From assembly GCF_004359215.1 (NCBI RefSeq), contig NC_090622.1, positions 2,047,407 to 2,111,406 of the forward strand: a DNA stretch of 64,000 bases, given 5' to 3'. The stretch comes from Bremia lactucae (lineage: Eukaryota > Oomycota > Peronosporomycetes > Peronosporales > Peronosporaceae). The position numbers and the translations under genes are program-made. The notes below the pieces were generated by a model, which saw only the letters and a list, made by a program, of their open reading frames with translations, was not told the DNA's origin and did no database searches. Below are positions 33,666 to 43,167 of this stretch, in pieces (within the stretch, counting starts at the first letter, position 1; each line of letters opens with the position of its first letter).

Positions 33666-34269
33666 ATCAAGAAGGTGTCTTGCATAAGGTTTGCTGCAGC
33701 GACAAAAATATACATTAAATACTTTCCTTAAGAGGTTTACTTCCCTAGCCTAGAAGAGGAATTATAAATTAAACAGAAATAATTTCTTTCTATAATAGGG
33801 AACTGCTGCGGAAAAAAAAATTAGATATAAAGTCGAGGACACACTCAATTAATGGTACGGACACACCTCTAAAAGTGGCTACAGATATAAATCTCCCCAG
33901 TTTTTCAATAAAAGCGAAAAAAAACATGTTTTCTAAAGATTGTCATTTGAATCGGCATATAGATCTACGACAAACCTTACTTTATGTAGAAGCAGGTACA
34001 GTTAACAAGCAGCGGCAAAAAAAAGTTCTTTGCCAAGCGTGAGAAAAGGCCTCTTTTCACCCGAGTATTTAGTAAAAGTGGTTTTTAAGTAGTCAACACG
34101 ATTCGTGGATTTTGCTATCGCAGTGTTGAGATGCGCAAATTCGTCGCAAACCCCTTTATTATGCATATTTGACTCATTGATAGATTGCTAGGCTGCTCGA
34201 CCTAGTACTCAAGTGTGACGACATAAAAAGCTGGGGTCGGTCCAGACATTCTCAAAGTTAATAATTTAA
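33666..34269. other. AT-rich sequence, no gene seen
   Basis: No coding, tRNA or LTR match recognised. Several A-runs. Confidence 0.4.
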
Positions 34270-34594
34270 GTAGTCGTACAAGCTATTAAAGCTTAATGAA
34301 TCCTAGTTCAAGGGATTCAAGGCGTCGTAGAACCAAGAGAAAACTAGTATGCCCAAGAGTATATACCTTAGAGAGGCTTCTATCTCTTACAGATCAATGC
34401 GCAAGCCTTAGGAAGGCACTTAACGCTTTAAGATCAAAAGCGGAACTCCCAGATTTATATCTGGCTGCTACCACATATGCTACCCATATTAAATGGGATT
34501 TTAGTTTATTTATCTAATTTTAAATAGAACAAAAGGGTATTTCATCCATATAGTTAATGTACCACAACAGTGGTTCAACCGATGTGTGCCACTG
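34270..34594 (-). mobile_element. Family A LTR fragment (minus)
   Basis: Matches 37960-38324: GTACAAGCTATTAAAGCTTA, AGATCAATGCGCAAGCCTTA, CCAGATTTATATCTGG. Both LTR ends are missing or altered. 34595-34835 has no recognised feature and should hold the decarboxylase promoter. Confidence 0.7.
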
Positions 34595-34835
34595 CTTCCT
34601 TTCAAAAGTTCTGATTAGCTTAATCAGCTTACGTGGCCATTTGTTGCAATCCTAATCACATCCTGGCAATATAATTTTTGAGACATATAAAGCTTATCAG
34701 CTTAGCAGGGTTAGCGAAAAGTGAAAGCGATTTCATCAGTAAGGCTTTAAATCTGACGTAATCGATAGTATCGGAACTAATACTATTATCAATTTGAGCT
34801 CGACATATAATCTTGTTCTATCCGAAGGAATCTCA

Positions 34836-35372
34836 ATGCCAATCAAAGTCCCCGGATATCACTCAAACACCCCTTTGCATCCGTCATTTGACGAGGACAT
34901 TCGTGACGTCCACTTGCTGTACGACTATAATGCCGAAGATTCCAACGGCCAACCCGAAAAGTGGCGCTACGAACTGTGGTTCTTCTCGGAGAACCGTATC
35001 GTGTACTCGATCCATGGTGGGCCCATGGCCGGGCGTCTTAATTACCAGACAGTGGCTTTTCAGTGCATCCGCCCGGGAGAGCTCTGGCAGTGCAATTGGC
35101 TTGAAGAAACCGGCACGATCGTGTCGCTTGTCTACGACTTAAAGGAGCAAAAGATAACCAGCATGGCAGGCTTTTCCAAGGGCCACTGGGAGCACCCCAA
35201 GGAGGCCCACGGCGACAAGCGCAATCCGGAAGACTATGCTCGCTGGCGCAAATTGGCGGAACATGGCAATCAACGCGACCGTCTCATTTTGTGCGAACAG
35301 GCCACGATTCTTGAGAAGTTCAAGGGCGCTGGCAACCTCGTACCAATTGCCGTAAACGCTGAGACTCTCTAA
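34836..35372 (+). CDS. Phenolic acid decarboxylase
   Basis: Predicted to remove CO2, without a cofactor, from hydroxycinnamic acids (p-coumaric, ferulic, caffeic) to give vinylphenols; cytosolic, as there is no signal peptide or membrane segment. 178 residues, the usual length for the PAD family. Core matches: RYELWFFSENRIVYSIHGG, MAGRL, WLEETGTIVSL, HWEHP. By comparison with bacterial PadC/PDC, the four active-site residues are present: Tyr29 and Tyr31 (LLYDYN), Arg67 (AGRL) and Glu90 (WLEE). I chose ATG 34836; the frame is open upstream to a TTG at 34794 but has no earlier ATG. No introns or lesions, and codon use is GC-richer than the flanks. Convergent with the glycosyltransferase. Substrate range is inferred. 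Confidence 0.88.
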   Translation: MPIKVPGYHSNTPLHPSFDEDIRDVHLLYDYNAEDSNGQPEKWRYELWFFSENRIVYSIHGGPMAGRLNYQTVAFQCIRPGELWQCNWLEETGTIVSLVYDLKEQKITSMAGFSKGHWEHPKEAHGDKRNPEDYARWRKLAEHGNQRDRLILCEQATILEKFKGAGNLVPIAVNAETL

Positions 35373-35720
35373 GCTTTGCTAAAGACAACAGCATCTACAG
35401 CCCATGTGTAATCATAAGCACAACTTAAATGAATTTTGTTTAAGCACATAGGACACAAAATTTATAGAGAAGCGATATTTATCACTAGCAATCGCAGCAT
35501 TTTCGCAGGAAGGCGTGACGCATGTCATCGCCAGAGTCTTGAGCTGTAGATTATTTTCACCCTTATTTCGACTTTATTATTTTGGGCACGCCGATCAGAA
35601 TTGGTGCTTTTAGAGATATTTGGGAACGACTTTGCCATACGTATATGTGACATGCAACACGAATTTATGAAAAGGTGACGTATTTCTTAGGCGGCAAGTG
35701 TCGAGCTTTTAATTATCAGA
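35373..35720. other. Intergenic region between convergent host genes
   Basis: 348 bp shared by two 3' ends. No ORF, repeat or LTR match. Presumably holds both 3' untranslated regions. Confidence 0.5.
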
Positions 35721-37331
35721 CTAGTCGCGACTGCGATGCTGTGGCGATACAAAGTTCTGTCGTATAGCATGTGAAATACGGTCATTTGAAAGCATCACAA
35801 AGAGCACAGCCAGAACAACTGCAAGAAATCCCCACGCCATAAAGCCGAATGTCTCCACTGGTCTTCCGCTTTCTGGCTGCACATGTCGCATGATAGGCCT
35901 ATCATTCCCACCTCCATCATTTCTTTCCGTACCAACATCCAGCGGCGTGACCACAACTTCGGCTTCTCCTGCGCCCGTTTCAGTCATATCTTGACTTGGT
36001 GCCACTTCGTCCACTGCCGCTTTTTGTCGATTACCTTGTTGTGCTTGTGGTGCCTTTGCAATATCGTGATCATACACAGCTGGATCCAAGGTCTTCATTT
36101 TCCAGCCATTCGCTACAATTGCCTCCACGACTGTTGCATTCGAGTACGGAACCCAATGAAGCTGTTGACACGAATTTGTTTCATTCATAAAGCCATCGAG
36201 CCTCACCTTGGCAAATTGAAAGAATTCGTGAAGCGAGCGAGCCGACCCAAATTGGTACTTGTCAAGTTCAGAGGCATCCACTTGCCCTTTGAAATCAATT
36301 CCGAGCTGAAGACGCACGCGATTGTGCGATCGCTCTGTATTTAACGCCTTTACAGCTGGATCAACGGAAGATTTCCAAAAGTTTGCTGGCTTTGCCGAAT
36401 AATTATGGTACATGACGGTGCCCAATCGACTGGGTGAGTAGATATCATACCCATGTGTCCAAAAGTTTGCCGCTCTCACAAACTCTTCGCCGTCCCAGAG
36501 CCACGGCGTATGGGAATCGATAGGGACATTCCGTTCGGCGTGGCACTTTCCAAACGACAAACCACCACCCCATAGAGCCGACAGCTGTGGAAATTTGGAG
36601 CCATGTATAATGCTCGCGCTTCCAATTCGTGCGAGGCCATTGCCGCCTTTGACGATTGTACACAAGTGTGGAATCCAATCGGGTGCATTGTTGTCGCCAT
36701 TTTCTTTCACAAAATCATGCAGGTCATGGGGATAGACGGATAATATAGCCATTTCATTGTCAATGCGCTTCCATTCATTGAGCATGATTTCATCCCAACC
36801 GTTGGTAAAAATACTGTGACCATCCACTTGGAGACAAAACTCTTCGTCTTGGATCATCTGTTGCTGCAAGTGACGCGCCGTCGTGCATCCTGAAGCCTCT
36901 GCTGCCGGTCTTGGATTCACTTGAATAAAATTCTTGTAACGACACTCTGTGTCTTGTGGCCACTCAATGGCAGCTAGCTTGCAATACTCATCTAAACACT
37001 TGGGATCGGTATCGAGCAATTGCTCGACAATCCCAAAACGAAAGCGGTCTGGCTTTACAGCACGCTTCAAGGCCGTAAAAATAGTCTTGCCACACCGAAC
37101 TCCATCTCGAAAGACAGACGAACCGATGTGAATGAGAAAAGTGGCAGGAATCATGGCCGGAGGAGGGCGCAGACGCTGGTCATTCGGATCGACTGGAATA
37201 TGCTGCACACTTGGATCGAGCTTATAGTTTCCAAGATTTCCGAAAACTGCGATCGTTGATTTCACGTCTTCTAGGGCGAACACCGCCCCAAACAACAGCG
37301 CGAGCCGCACAGGAAGAGATGAGCTTTTCAT
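35721..37331 (-). CDS. GT60-type GlcNAc transferase (Skp1/mucin family), type I membrane protein
   Basis: Predicted to transfer N-acetylglucosamine to protein Ser/Thr or hydroxyproline in the secretory pathway. 536 residues from ATG 37331, chosen because MKSSSLPVRLALLFGAVFA is a clean signal peptide; the frame also has an ATG at 37421 that would hide it. Catalytic domain about residues 60-420: FLIHIGSSVFRDGVRC (65-80), CLQVDGHSIF with the QxDxH metal-binding motif (166-175), LWGGGLSF (253-260), WLWDGEEF (277-284). Sequons NYS, NET and NAT follow. Residues 425-490 are a low-complexity acidic linker, then one membrane helix (495-515, FMAWGFLAVVLAVLFVML) and a basic tail. The family is known from Dictyostelium (cytosolic) and trypanosomes (Golgi, type II), so a C-terminal anchor is unusual. 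Acceptor unknown. Confidence 0.82.
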   Translation of the reverse strand: MKSSSLPVRLALLFGAVFALEDVKSTIAVFGNLGNYKLDPSVQHIPVDPNDQRLRPPPAMIPATFLIHIGSSVFRDGVRCGKTIFTALKRAVKPDRFRFGIVEQLLDTDPKCLDEYCKLAAIEWPQDTECRYKNFIQVNPRPAAEASGCTTARHLQQQMIQDEEFCLQVDGHSIFTNGWDEIMLNEWKRIDNEMAILSVYPHDLHDFVKENGDNNAPDWIPHLCTIVKGGNGLARIGSASIIHGSKFPQLSALWGGGLSFGKCHAERNVPIDSHTPWLWDGEEFVRAANFWTHGYDIYSPSRLGTVMYHNYSAKPANFWKSSVDPAVKALNTERSHNRVRLQLGIDFKGQVDASELDKYQFGSARSLHEFFQFAKVRLDGFMNETNSCQQLHWVPYSNATVVEAIVANGWKMKTLDPAVYDHDIAKAPQAQQGNRQKAAVDEVAPSQDMTETGAGEAEVVVTPLDVGTERNDGGGNDRPIMRHVQPESGRPVETFGFMAWGFLAVVLAVLFVMLSNDRISHAIRQNFVSPQHRSRD

Positions 37332-37869
37332 TGCAATTAAACCACGTGGTCTGGCTCGTAAACGAAAGGGATCAAAATAGAGCGGTATGTGTGGCTTATA
37401 AAAATGAAGGAAAGGACGCAATTAATCAGTATTTGGGTGTCTGTCATCAATTTTGCCCATACAGCCTATTTCTAAGCTTTATCAACAAAATGTCGCCAGA
37501 TTTGGGCATCATTTAATTTCGCTTTGGATGCGAAATGAACCACCAATATTGCCCAACCAGCATTCGTTTTTTAGACGGCAAGAGCAACCGACAAAACCTG
37601 TAATAAATTATACAATAAATCATGGCGAGGTGACGTCATAACCACAGTTTTTTAGCTATTGTATAAAAATGGTTCCGATGTACCCCCCATTCTCATTTAG
37701 AAGTAAATCTTGTTCACACATTCTTATTGTTTTTGGTACATTCCTCTATAAGAGCACGCACGATGTTAACGTTAAATAATAAGGAGTTGATTCTAAGGCA
37801 TTGTGAAGGGTCAGCTCTTGAAATCTTAACTTTCTGAAAGAAGATTTTAGCACATATGTTGACAATTCT
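37332..37869. other. Upstream region of the glycosyltransferase; no other gene
   Basis: Should contain its promoter on the minus strand; no oomycete initiator-like element recognised with confidence. Frames at 37211-37641 are short antisense or non-coding. Confidence 0.45.
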
Positions 37870-38324
37870 TGTAGCGGACCTACCATGCTCCTTAAGTCAG
37901 AGGAAGACTTATAGACTCAGAGAGTCACTTACTTCTATAAAACTAACAGGCTCAGTGATTTGTAAGAGCTCGTAGAGCTTAACCAATCCTAGCTCAAGGG
38001 ATTCAGGGATTCAAAGATCCAAGTGGCAACTAGTGCCCGAGATCATATACCTTAAAAAGGTTCCTTTCTCTCGTAAATCAATGCGCAAGCCTTAACAAGG
38101 CACTAGACGCTCTAAGATCAGTTGGGAAACTGAATTTGATTTAATTAATCAATCTAAAACCTTACTTAAGCTAAATAATTTAGATTTCGGCCGCCAGATT
38201 TTATCTGGCGACTACCACATATGTTACGCATAATAAATGGGATTTAATATGGACGAAAGTGTATTTACCCTTTTAGTTAATGTGCCACAACAACGGTTTG
38301 CCAACCGAAGTGTGCCCGATTACA
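37870..38324 (-). mobile_element. Element B 3' LTR
   Basis: 455 bp. On the minus strand TGTAATCGGGCACACTTCGG (38324) to a TGTAGCGG complement at 37870. Preceded by the polypurine tract GGGGGAGGG (38325-38333, minus). Confidence 0.8.
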
Positions 38325-38433
38325 CCCTCCCCCATCAACTGTTGACACCGACCGACAACATTCGCTCCATTTCCTCTTCAAGGTTGAATATAAACAGCTA
38401 ACCGATCGGTTGTGTTCTCTATTCCTTTGTCAA

Positions 38434-39180
38434 ATGACAAATGAGCGTGAGTCGCAGACTCTTGGCTCCTTCCTTTACGATGAGATGGTGGTGGACTATA
38501 AAAGTCATACTCCATCGGAGGATGAGGAAAGGAGCGGGGCTCTTACACGCCTCGTCGTGTCGATAAATCTCGTCGTGCCCTAAATCTGTTCCCAAAACGA
38601 GGTAACGCGGATGTTTTAGCTGCATTGCGCAAGACACCGGACCCTGGGTCCAGCATAATTTTGAACCCGCTCGATGAAGAGCAAGAGCAGGCAATCCTCA
38701 GAGAGGAGAGGGCTCGTCGACAAGCTGCAGACCGTGCGAAAGCGAAAGCTTACAGTGAGTATCGATTCACTCCACTTCGTGTGGAAGAGCGCCTCCAAGG
38801 CTACGGGTCGCAGCTTAACCATCTGGACCTCCGGACCCATGGCGAGGACGCCGGAAGAGCTCGCTGCTTGCGACGCTCTAAATGAGCGATACCGATCGCC
38901 CAAGGTAATAACGCGATGTCAGTATTCAATGCGTTTCCGTGATCAGCTTTGGTGGCTTCATGATTCGATCGTCCTGTTTCCAAGCGAATCAAAAAGCAAA
39001 AACGATGCTTCATTTATGAACTGGGACCTTCGGGCCCGCCGCCTCCGCGACATCTGGTCTATAAGAGAGTCTGTGGGTGTGACTGATGTTCGTTTGAAAC
39101 GGAATCTCTGCTTTAATTTCGCAAAGTTTAAGGCCAAAGGCCAGTTTCGTCCCGGCGTATATGCTACAACACGAGGATAG
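38434..39180 (+). pseudogene. Antisense accessory ORF of element B
   Basis: Plus strand, opposite to B pol. ATG 38434 (MTNERESQTLGSFL, against MAINRESQALSTFL in A) lies 110 bp from the LTR. The stop at 39180 is 86 bp from the end of the chromodomain frame. Two frame shifts that cancel (near 38545 and 38799) leave the start and end in the same frame. Shared with A: DVL-AL, NPLDEEQEQ, EERAR, SEYRFT, MARTPEE, IVLFP, LRDIW-IRES, DVRL-R, FAK-KAKGQ. About 60% of residues agree by eye. No recognised domain. Confidence 0.75.
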
Positions 39181-39266
39181 AATTAGCCAGCACTCCATTA
39201 CTTCAGTTGCACGCATAACCATAGATCCAAGCCGCACTGAGGCTAAAGATCCACTTTATCTCTTTT

Positions 39267-39727
39267 CTAGTGGTAGGAAGCGCTGTTTGACGCAAGTTGA
39301 CCCTGAGCGCGACACTTAAAAACGTCAACGGCGTATGGACAATCTTGCTGAAGGGGTACCTCAAACTCCCAAAAGCTTTCCGACGAGGGTACCCTAGCCA
39401 CTTCACCATATATTTGGTATTGGCCCTTGCGACGGCGTCGCTTAAGAAGCTTCTTCACGTGAAACTGAAGGTCCCTTCGATCATCAAGTTGAGCTCTGGG
39501 TGTGTTCGCAGCTTGCGACGAAGGTTTTGCGTGTAAACTATGCCTTTCTTGGCCATTACCGTATATTGTATAAAAAAGCGCGGGTGCAATTTGTTCTTAA
39601 AGACCGCAGAAACCAAGTTTGTAGGCAGGTTTCTAGCGTTTAGCAAAACTTGGTCTCCGACCGCACTGTTATTGGTATCCACTTGATCTTTCGATTTATC
39701 TTGGCTATCAGACATTGTGTCACGCAC
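39267..39727 (-). pseudogene. Element B integrase tail and chromodomain
   Basis: Tail NLVSAVFKNKLHPRF and VYTQNLRRKLRTHPE (39727-39455), overlapping in another frame with chromodomain KRRRRKGQYQIYGEVARVPS and FWEFEVPLQQDCPYAVDVF (39458-39267). Frameshift in the chromodomain core. Confidence 0.7.
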
Positions 39728-40800
39728 ATGTCTTAAGACACTAAGTCGCGTTGCGAGAACTCGCTTACTTGCCGAACGGTAACAGGGCTGATATCAGCAA
39801 GCCTGTCGGCTAATTCTTCCCAAGCAAACCCTGAACCACGTAGTGGTATCGTTAACAGACAGGTGTGCGTGTGAGACCGTTTCAGTAGAATGAAGTAGAG
39901 CTGGTAGAGGCATGTATCGCGTTATTTAACATAATTATTTTTGCCGGAAGCAGTGTACTCCAGCGCATTGGTAGCCCAGTACACACACTGCGTATAACGT
40001 CTTCAATGACGCGACTGACACGCTCGATCTGACAATCGATCTGCGGATGGTCCGCTGTGGACATCTTTAATCTGGTGCCAAGCACTTGTATAATATTCGA
40101 TTTCCAGAATTTACCCGTGGAAAGGGGTGCTCGATCAGAGACAATTGCCTCAGACAAACCGTGATGTCAAAATATGCGATCAATAAACAGCATTGATGTG
40201 CCTTCATCATCAATGGTATCCGTTGCAGCTTCTAAATTAACCATTTTGCTCAACCAGTCAACAAAGACCACCATGGCAGTGTTACCGGCCGAAACTTTCG
40301 GTGGGCCAAACATAAAATCCATAATATTGGACTCTGTGGGTACGAGCTGACTGGCCAATGGTGCAGCATCATGAGCCGAGGGCTTATTTCGATGACTTAA
40401 TTCGCCTGTGCGAACGTGTGTGCTTACCCAGTTGGAAAGCTTGGGTCACCAATAAATCTGGCTTACGGTGCCGTAGGTCTTCTCTCGACCGAGATGAACA
40501 CTAAGAACAAAACCTTGTGCTTCATAGAGAAAGCGATGCTTTAAAATCCTCATCATGAAGAACAACGCAGCATCCGTGCAATAAAGCAACACATCGTTAT
40601 GGTAAAAAAGTCGAAGTAATCTCGTAAGCAAACGTGCTGACAATTTAATGTCTAACAAAGTGCTCTTACAAGCTCGTAGCAGAGCCACACACTGGTCATC
40701 CTTCACGTAAGCCGAACGGATTAATCCAGTATTAAGTGACGTTATAGTCGTTAAACGAGAGAGCTCATTTTCCGGTCTGTGTAATAACGCATCAGCCAAA
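39728..40800 (-). pseudogene. Element B integrase
   Basis: MADALLHRPENELSRLTT at 40799 (linker), HLGREKTYGTVSQIYW (finger half, 40500), IMDFMFGPPKVSAGNTAM (first Asp, 40310), AIVSDRAPLSTGKFW (second Asp, 40150), ADHPQIDCQIERVSRVI (Glu, about 40040). DD35E residues all present, frames broken. Confidence 0.75.
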
Positions 40801-41230
40801 GTATTCTGCTTGTCAGGCTAATATGTCCACTTCGAAGTTGTATGCGGCAAAAAATGAAAGCCATCGAGCCATTCTCTGAGAGAGATGGGGCGTCTTAGTC
40901 GCAGTGTGTGAAGACGCGTGATCTGCATATAATTTGACAGAGCATACTTCATTGCAAGTAACTCTTTGTCATAAACTGGGTAGTTCTTTTCCTTAGCTAT
41001 AAGCTTTCTAGACTCAAACGCAAACACACGTTCTCGCCCATCATTATCTGTTGTTTGTAACAGAGCACTGCTGAAAGCAAAATCCAATGCGTCACGGAAG
41101 ACGCTAAAAGACCAATTTTGATTTGACAGAGCCAGAATCGGGGCATGGATACGACTATCCTTAAATGTCTTAAAAGGATCATTCTCGGTGCCAGCACCAA
41201 TCTGTGTCCTTTTTATGGACTTTGTATAAT
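40801..41230 (-). pseudogene. Element B RNase H
   Basis: MDFAFSSALLQTTDNDGRE, ESRKLIAKEKNYPVYDKELL and LREWLDGFHFLPH, with a frame change before QIKIGLLASSVTHWILLSAV. Aligns with 30060-30350 of element A. Confidence 0.7.
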
Positions 41231-42040
41231 GGACTAGTCATATCAGCGTAATTCTCGCTATATTTGTGGAAGTAGTTGGCGAGACCCAACCACTTACGTA
41301 GATTTCTTTAGGAACGTCCGATCAACTGTGGCTTTTACCTTGGCGGGATTCACTCTAAGGCCTCGCTTCCCAATGAAGCACCCTAAAAAGGAATTTCGTC
41401 TGCGCCAAAAATGCATCAAGGTGCATTGGCATACATTTTACTTGTATGCATAGACTCAAGCACTATTTCCAGGAGGTCTAGATGGTTTTTCAAGTCTGAC
41501 CGACCTTACTCCTCACGCATTGGACAAAAATTTCATCTAAATAAGCCTGCGACAACCTTGATGACGACGGAACAATTGCGTCACCAGACGATTAAATGTA
41601 GCCAGTGTAATGGAGAGCCCAAGTGGCATAACCAACCAACCACTCCCGTAGTATACCGCTTAAGGTGCTAACCGCTGTAAGCGGGATATCGCTAGCTCGC
41701 ATGAGCAGTTAGTAATTACCATCAACTGAGTCAAGTGCACTGTACATTGTATATCCCATCAAATTGTTCCGAAGAATTTCCTTTCTAGGAATGAAGGTTG
41801 ATGCTGGTATAGTTGCGGCATTAAGTTTGTTGTAAGCCTATTGGCAATGGCGCGTACAACGCGCCATTGCCAATAGGCTTTTGACATAAATAAATGGTGT
41901 AGAATGAGGAAAATCACTTTCACGTACCATCCCTGCCTCGTGTTAAGCACGGACGTAATCATTAATGACGTCACACTGCTCCTTTGATAAAAAAGGCCAC
42001 TGTCGAGTAACACAGTATTTAGATCCAGAAACCAAGTCAA
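41231..42040 (-). pseudogene. Element B reverse transcriptase
   Basis: RT entry and fingers at 42040-41759 read in shifted frame. The YFDD region lies near 41530-41560 (antisense of CATCTAAATAAG, degraded) and the thumb near 41300. Contains the foldback palindrome at 41834-41880. Confidence 0.65.
41834..41880. repeat. Perfect 21-bp inverted repeat with 5-nt loop
   Basis: Left arm begins AAGCCTATTGGCAATGGCGC at 41834, loop TACAA at 41855-41859, right arm 41860-41880 is the exact reverse complement. Elements A (29320) and D (46840) lack it, so it arose in this copy. Confidence 0.9.
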
Positions 42041-42670
42041 ATTTAATGATAATGACGGACACCTTTATTCAGAGGGAATACAGATGAAAGATTAATATAC
42101 ACCACATCTTGGAATTCCTTAAATAAGAAAAATAATGGGTCTGTGGGATCTTTAAGGATCGATGATCCACAAAGTACACTAAGAACCGCTTTTGTGTCGT
42201 CCAAGACGGGTTTATTCAGAAGCGATGATAAGTTGAATTTAATATCTGTTCGAATGACCACCATCTCGGATAAGACCCTAGCCTTTAAGGCTCGGCCAAA
42301 CTCATCAACAGACATTTCGTCTAGCTCTAAGAGAGCATGTAACAAAGAAACTATTTCAAGGTTAACTTTTTCCTCGATGTTTCCAGTCACACTATTATTA
42401 AGCGTATGCGACTGCTCGCTACTATCACTTTGTGACGTTATTGACGTTTCGCCTCTTCACTGTCTTCGTTATCTCGGTGTCGAGACAATACGCCTCTTAT
42501 AGGCCGGAACATCTATGTTCCCAAGCCTCACAAATACTTCATAATTATATAACTCAAATTCCTTGTCCAGTGACCGTTTACGTGTCACTTCATGTGGTCT
42601 GACCCGAAATGCCCTAGCAACCTGCCAAAAGTGTCACGACTGCACTCTGTATGGTGCCACCTTAGGTACT
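42041..42670 (-). pseudogene. Element B protease-RT linker
   Basis: HALLELDEMSVDEFGRALKA and [20 protein letters not shown] (42390-42043) match element A. 42400-42670 matches the repeat-bearing linker and is cut at GGTGCCACCTTAGG (about 42663). Confidence 0.7.
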
Positions 42671-42692
42671 AGTTAACTTACACTGATTACAG

Positions 42693-43038
42693 TGTAGGTG
42701 AGGTGCCTCGAAACTTTACGTACACAAGGGTACAGAGGAAGGTTTCTATGAAGCTAAGAGGACTTGGCTTTAGGGGTCTAGACTAAGGCTTTAGAGTAGA
42801 GATAAAGTAAAGCTGTAAAAATTTATGAAGCTCCTACGTAACGATCTTCTATCTAGGCGTCATCACTCCTAATGTGAATGCACCTATGTGCATCACATAC
42901 ACAAGAATTGGTCACAAATGTGAACCACATCCGAGTGGTGGGTCTAATTACCTTATTTAAGTAATTGAACATTCCCTTAAGTACACCAAGTGATCTTAAC
43001 GGGGACTGTGTAACACTAGAGCAACTTTAGCCCGTTAC
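42693..43038 (-). mobile_element. Composite LTR remains: Q fragment then X fragment (both minus)
   Basis: 42693-42850: TGTAGGTGAGGTGCCTCG with TACAGAGGAAGGTTTC, the reverse of the Q LTR end. 42860-43038: GCGTCATCACTCCTAATGTG through AACTTTAGCCCGTTACA, the X LTR. The junction lies between 42830 and 42860. Confidence 0.6.
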
Positions 43039-43167
43039 ACCCCCACCTATAAAACGAATTACATTTTAAAATTCGGCAAAGAGGAAGGAGGAACTGCGAG
43101 CTGCTTAAAGCACCGCTAGTTCTCTCATTCACTCTAGCGACCTGTGTTCACATACACGGCGCCAAAG

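Larger units (their letters stand above)
37870..42670 (-). mobile_element. Element B: second family A gypsy copy, 5'-truncated
   Basis: From high to low: linker, RT, RNase H, integrase, tail, chromodomain, antisense ORF, 3' LTR. It parallels element A and is cut in the linker at about 42670, losing protease, gag and 5' LTR. Protein identity to A is moderate, with many independent lesions. Confidence 0.8.

Noticed and set aside
34794..34835. Decarboxylase starting at TTG 34794
   Set aside because: Eukaryotic initiation at TTG is unlikely, and homology with the family begins after the ATG at 34836.
35883..36344. 153-codon plus-strand frame within the glycosyltransferase
   Set aside because: Antisense shadow of a conserved gene, with no motif of its own.
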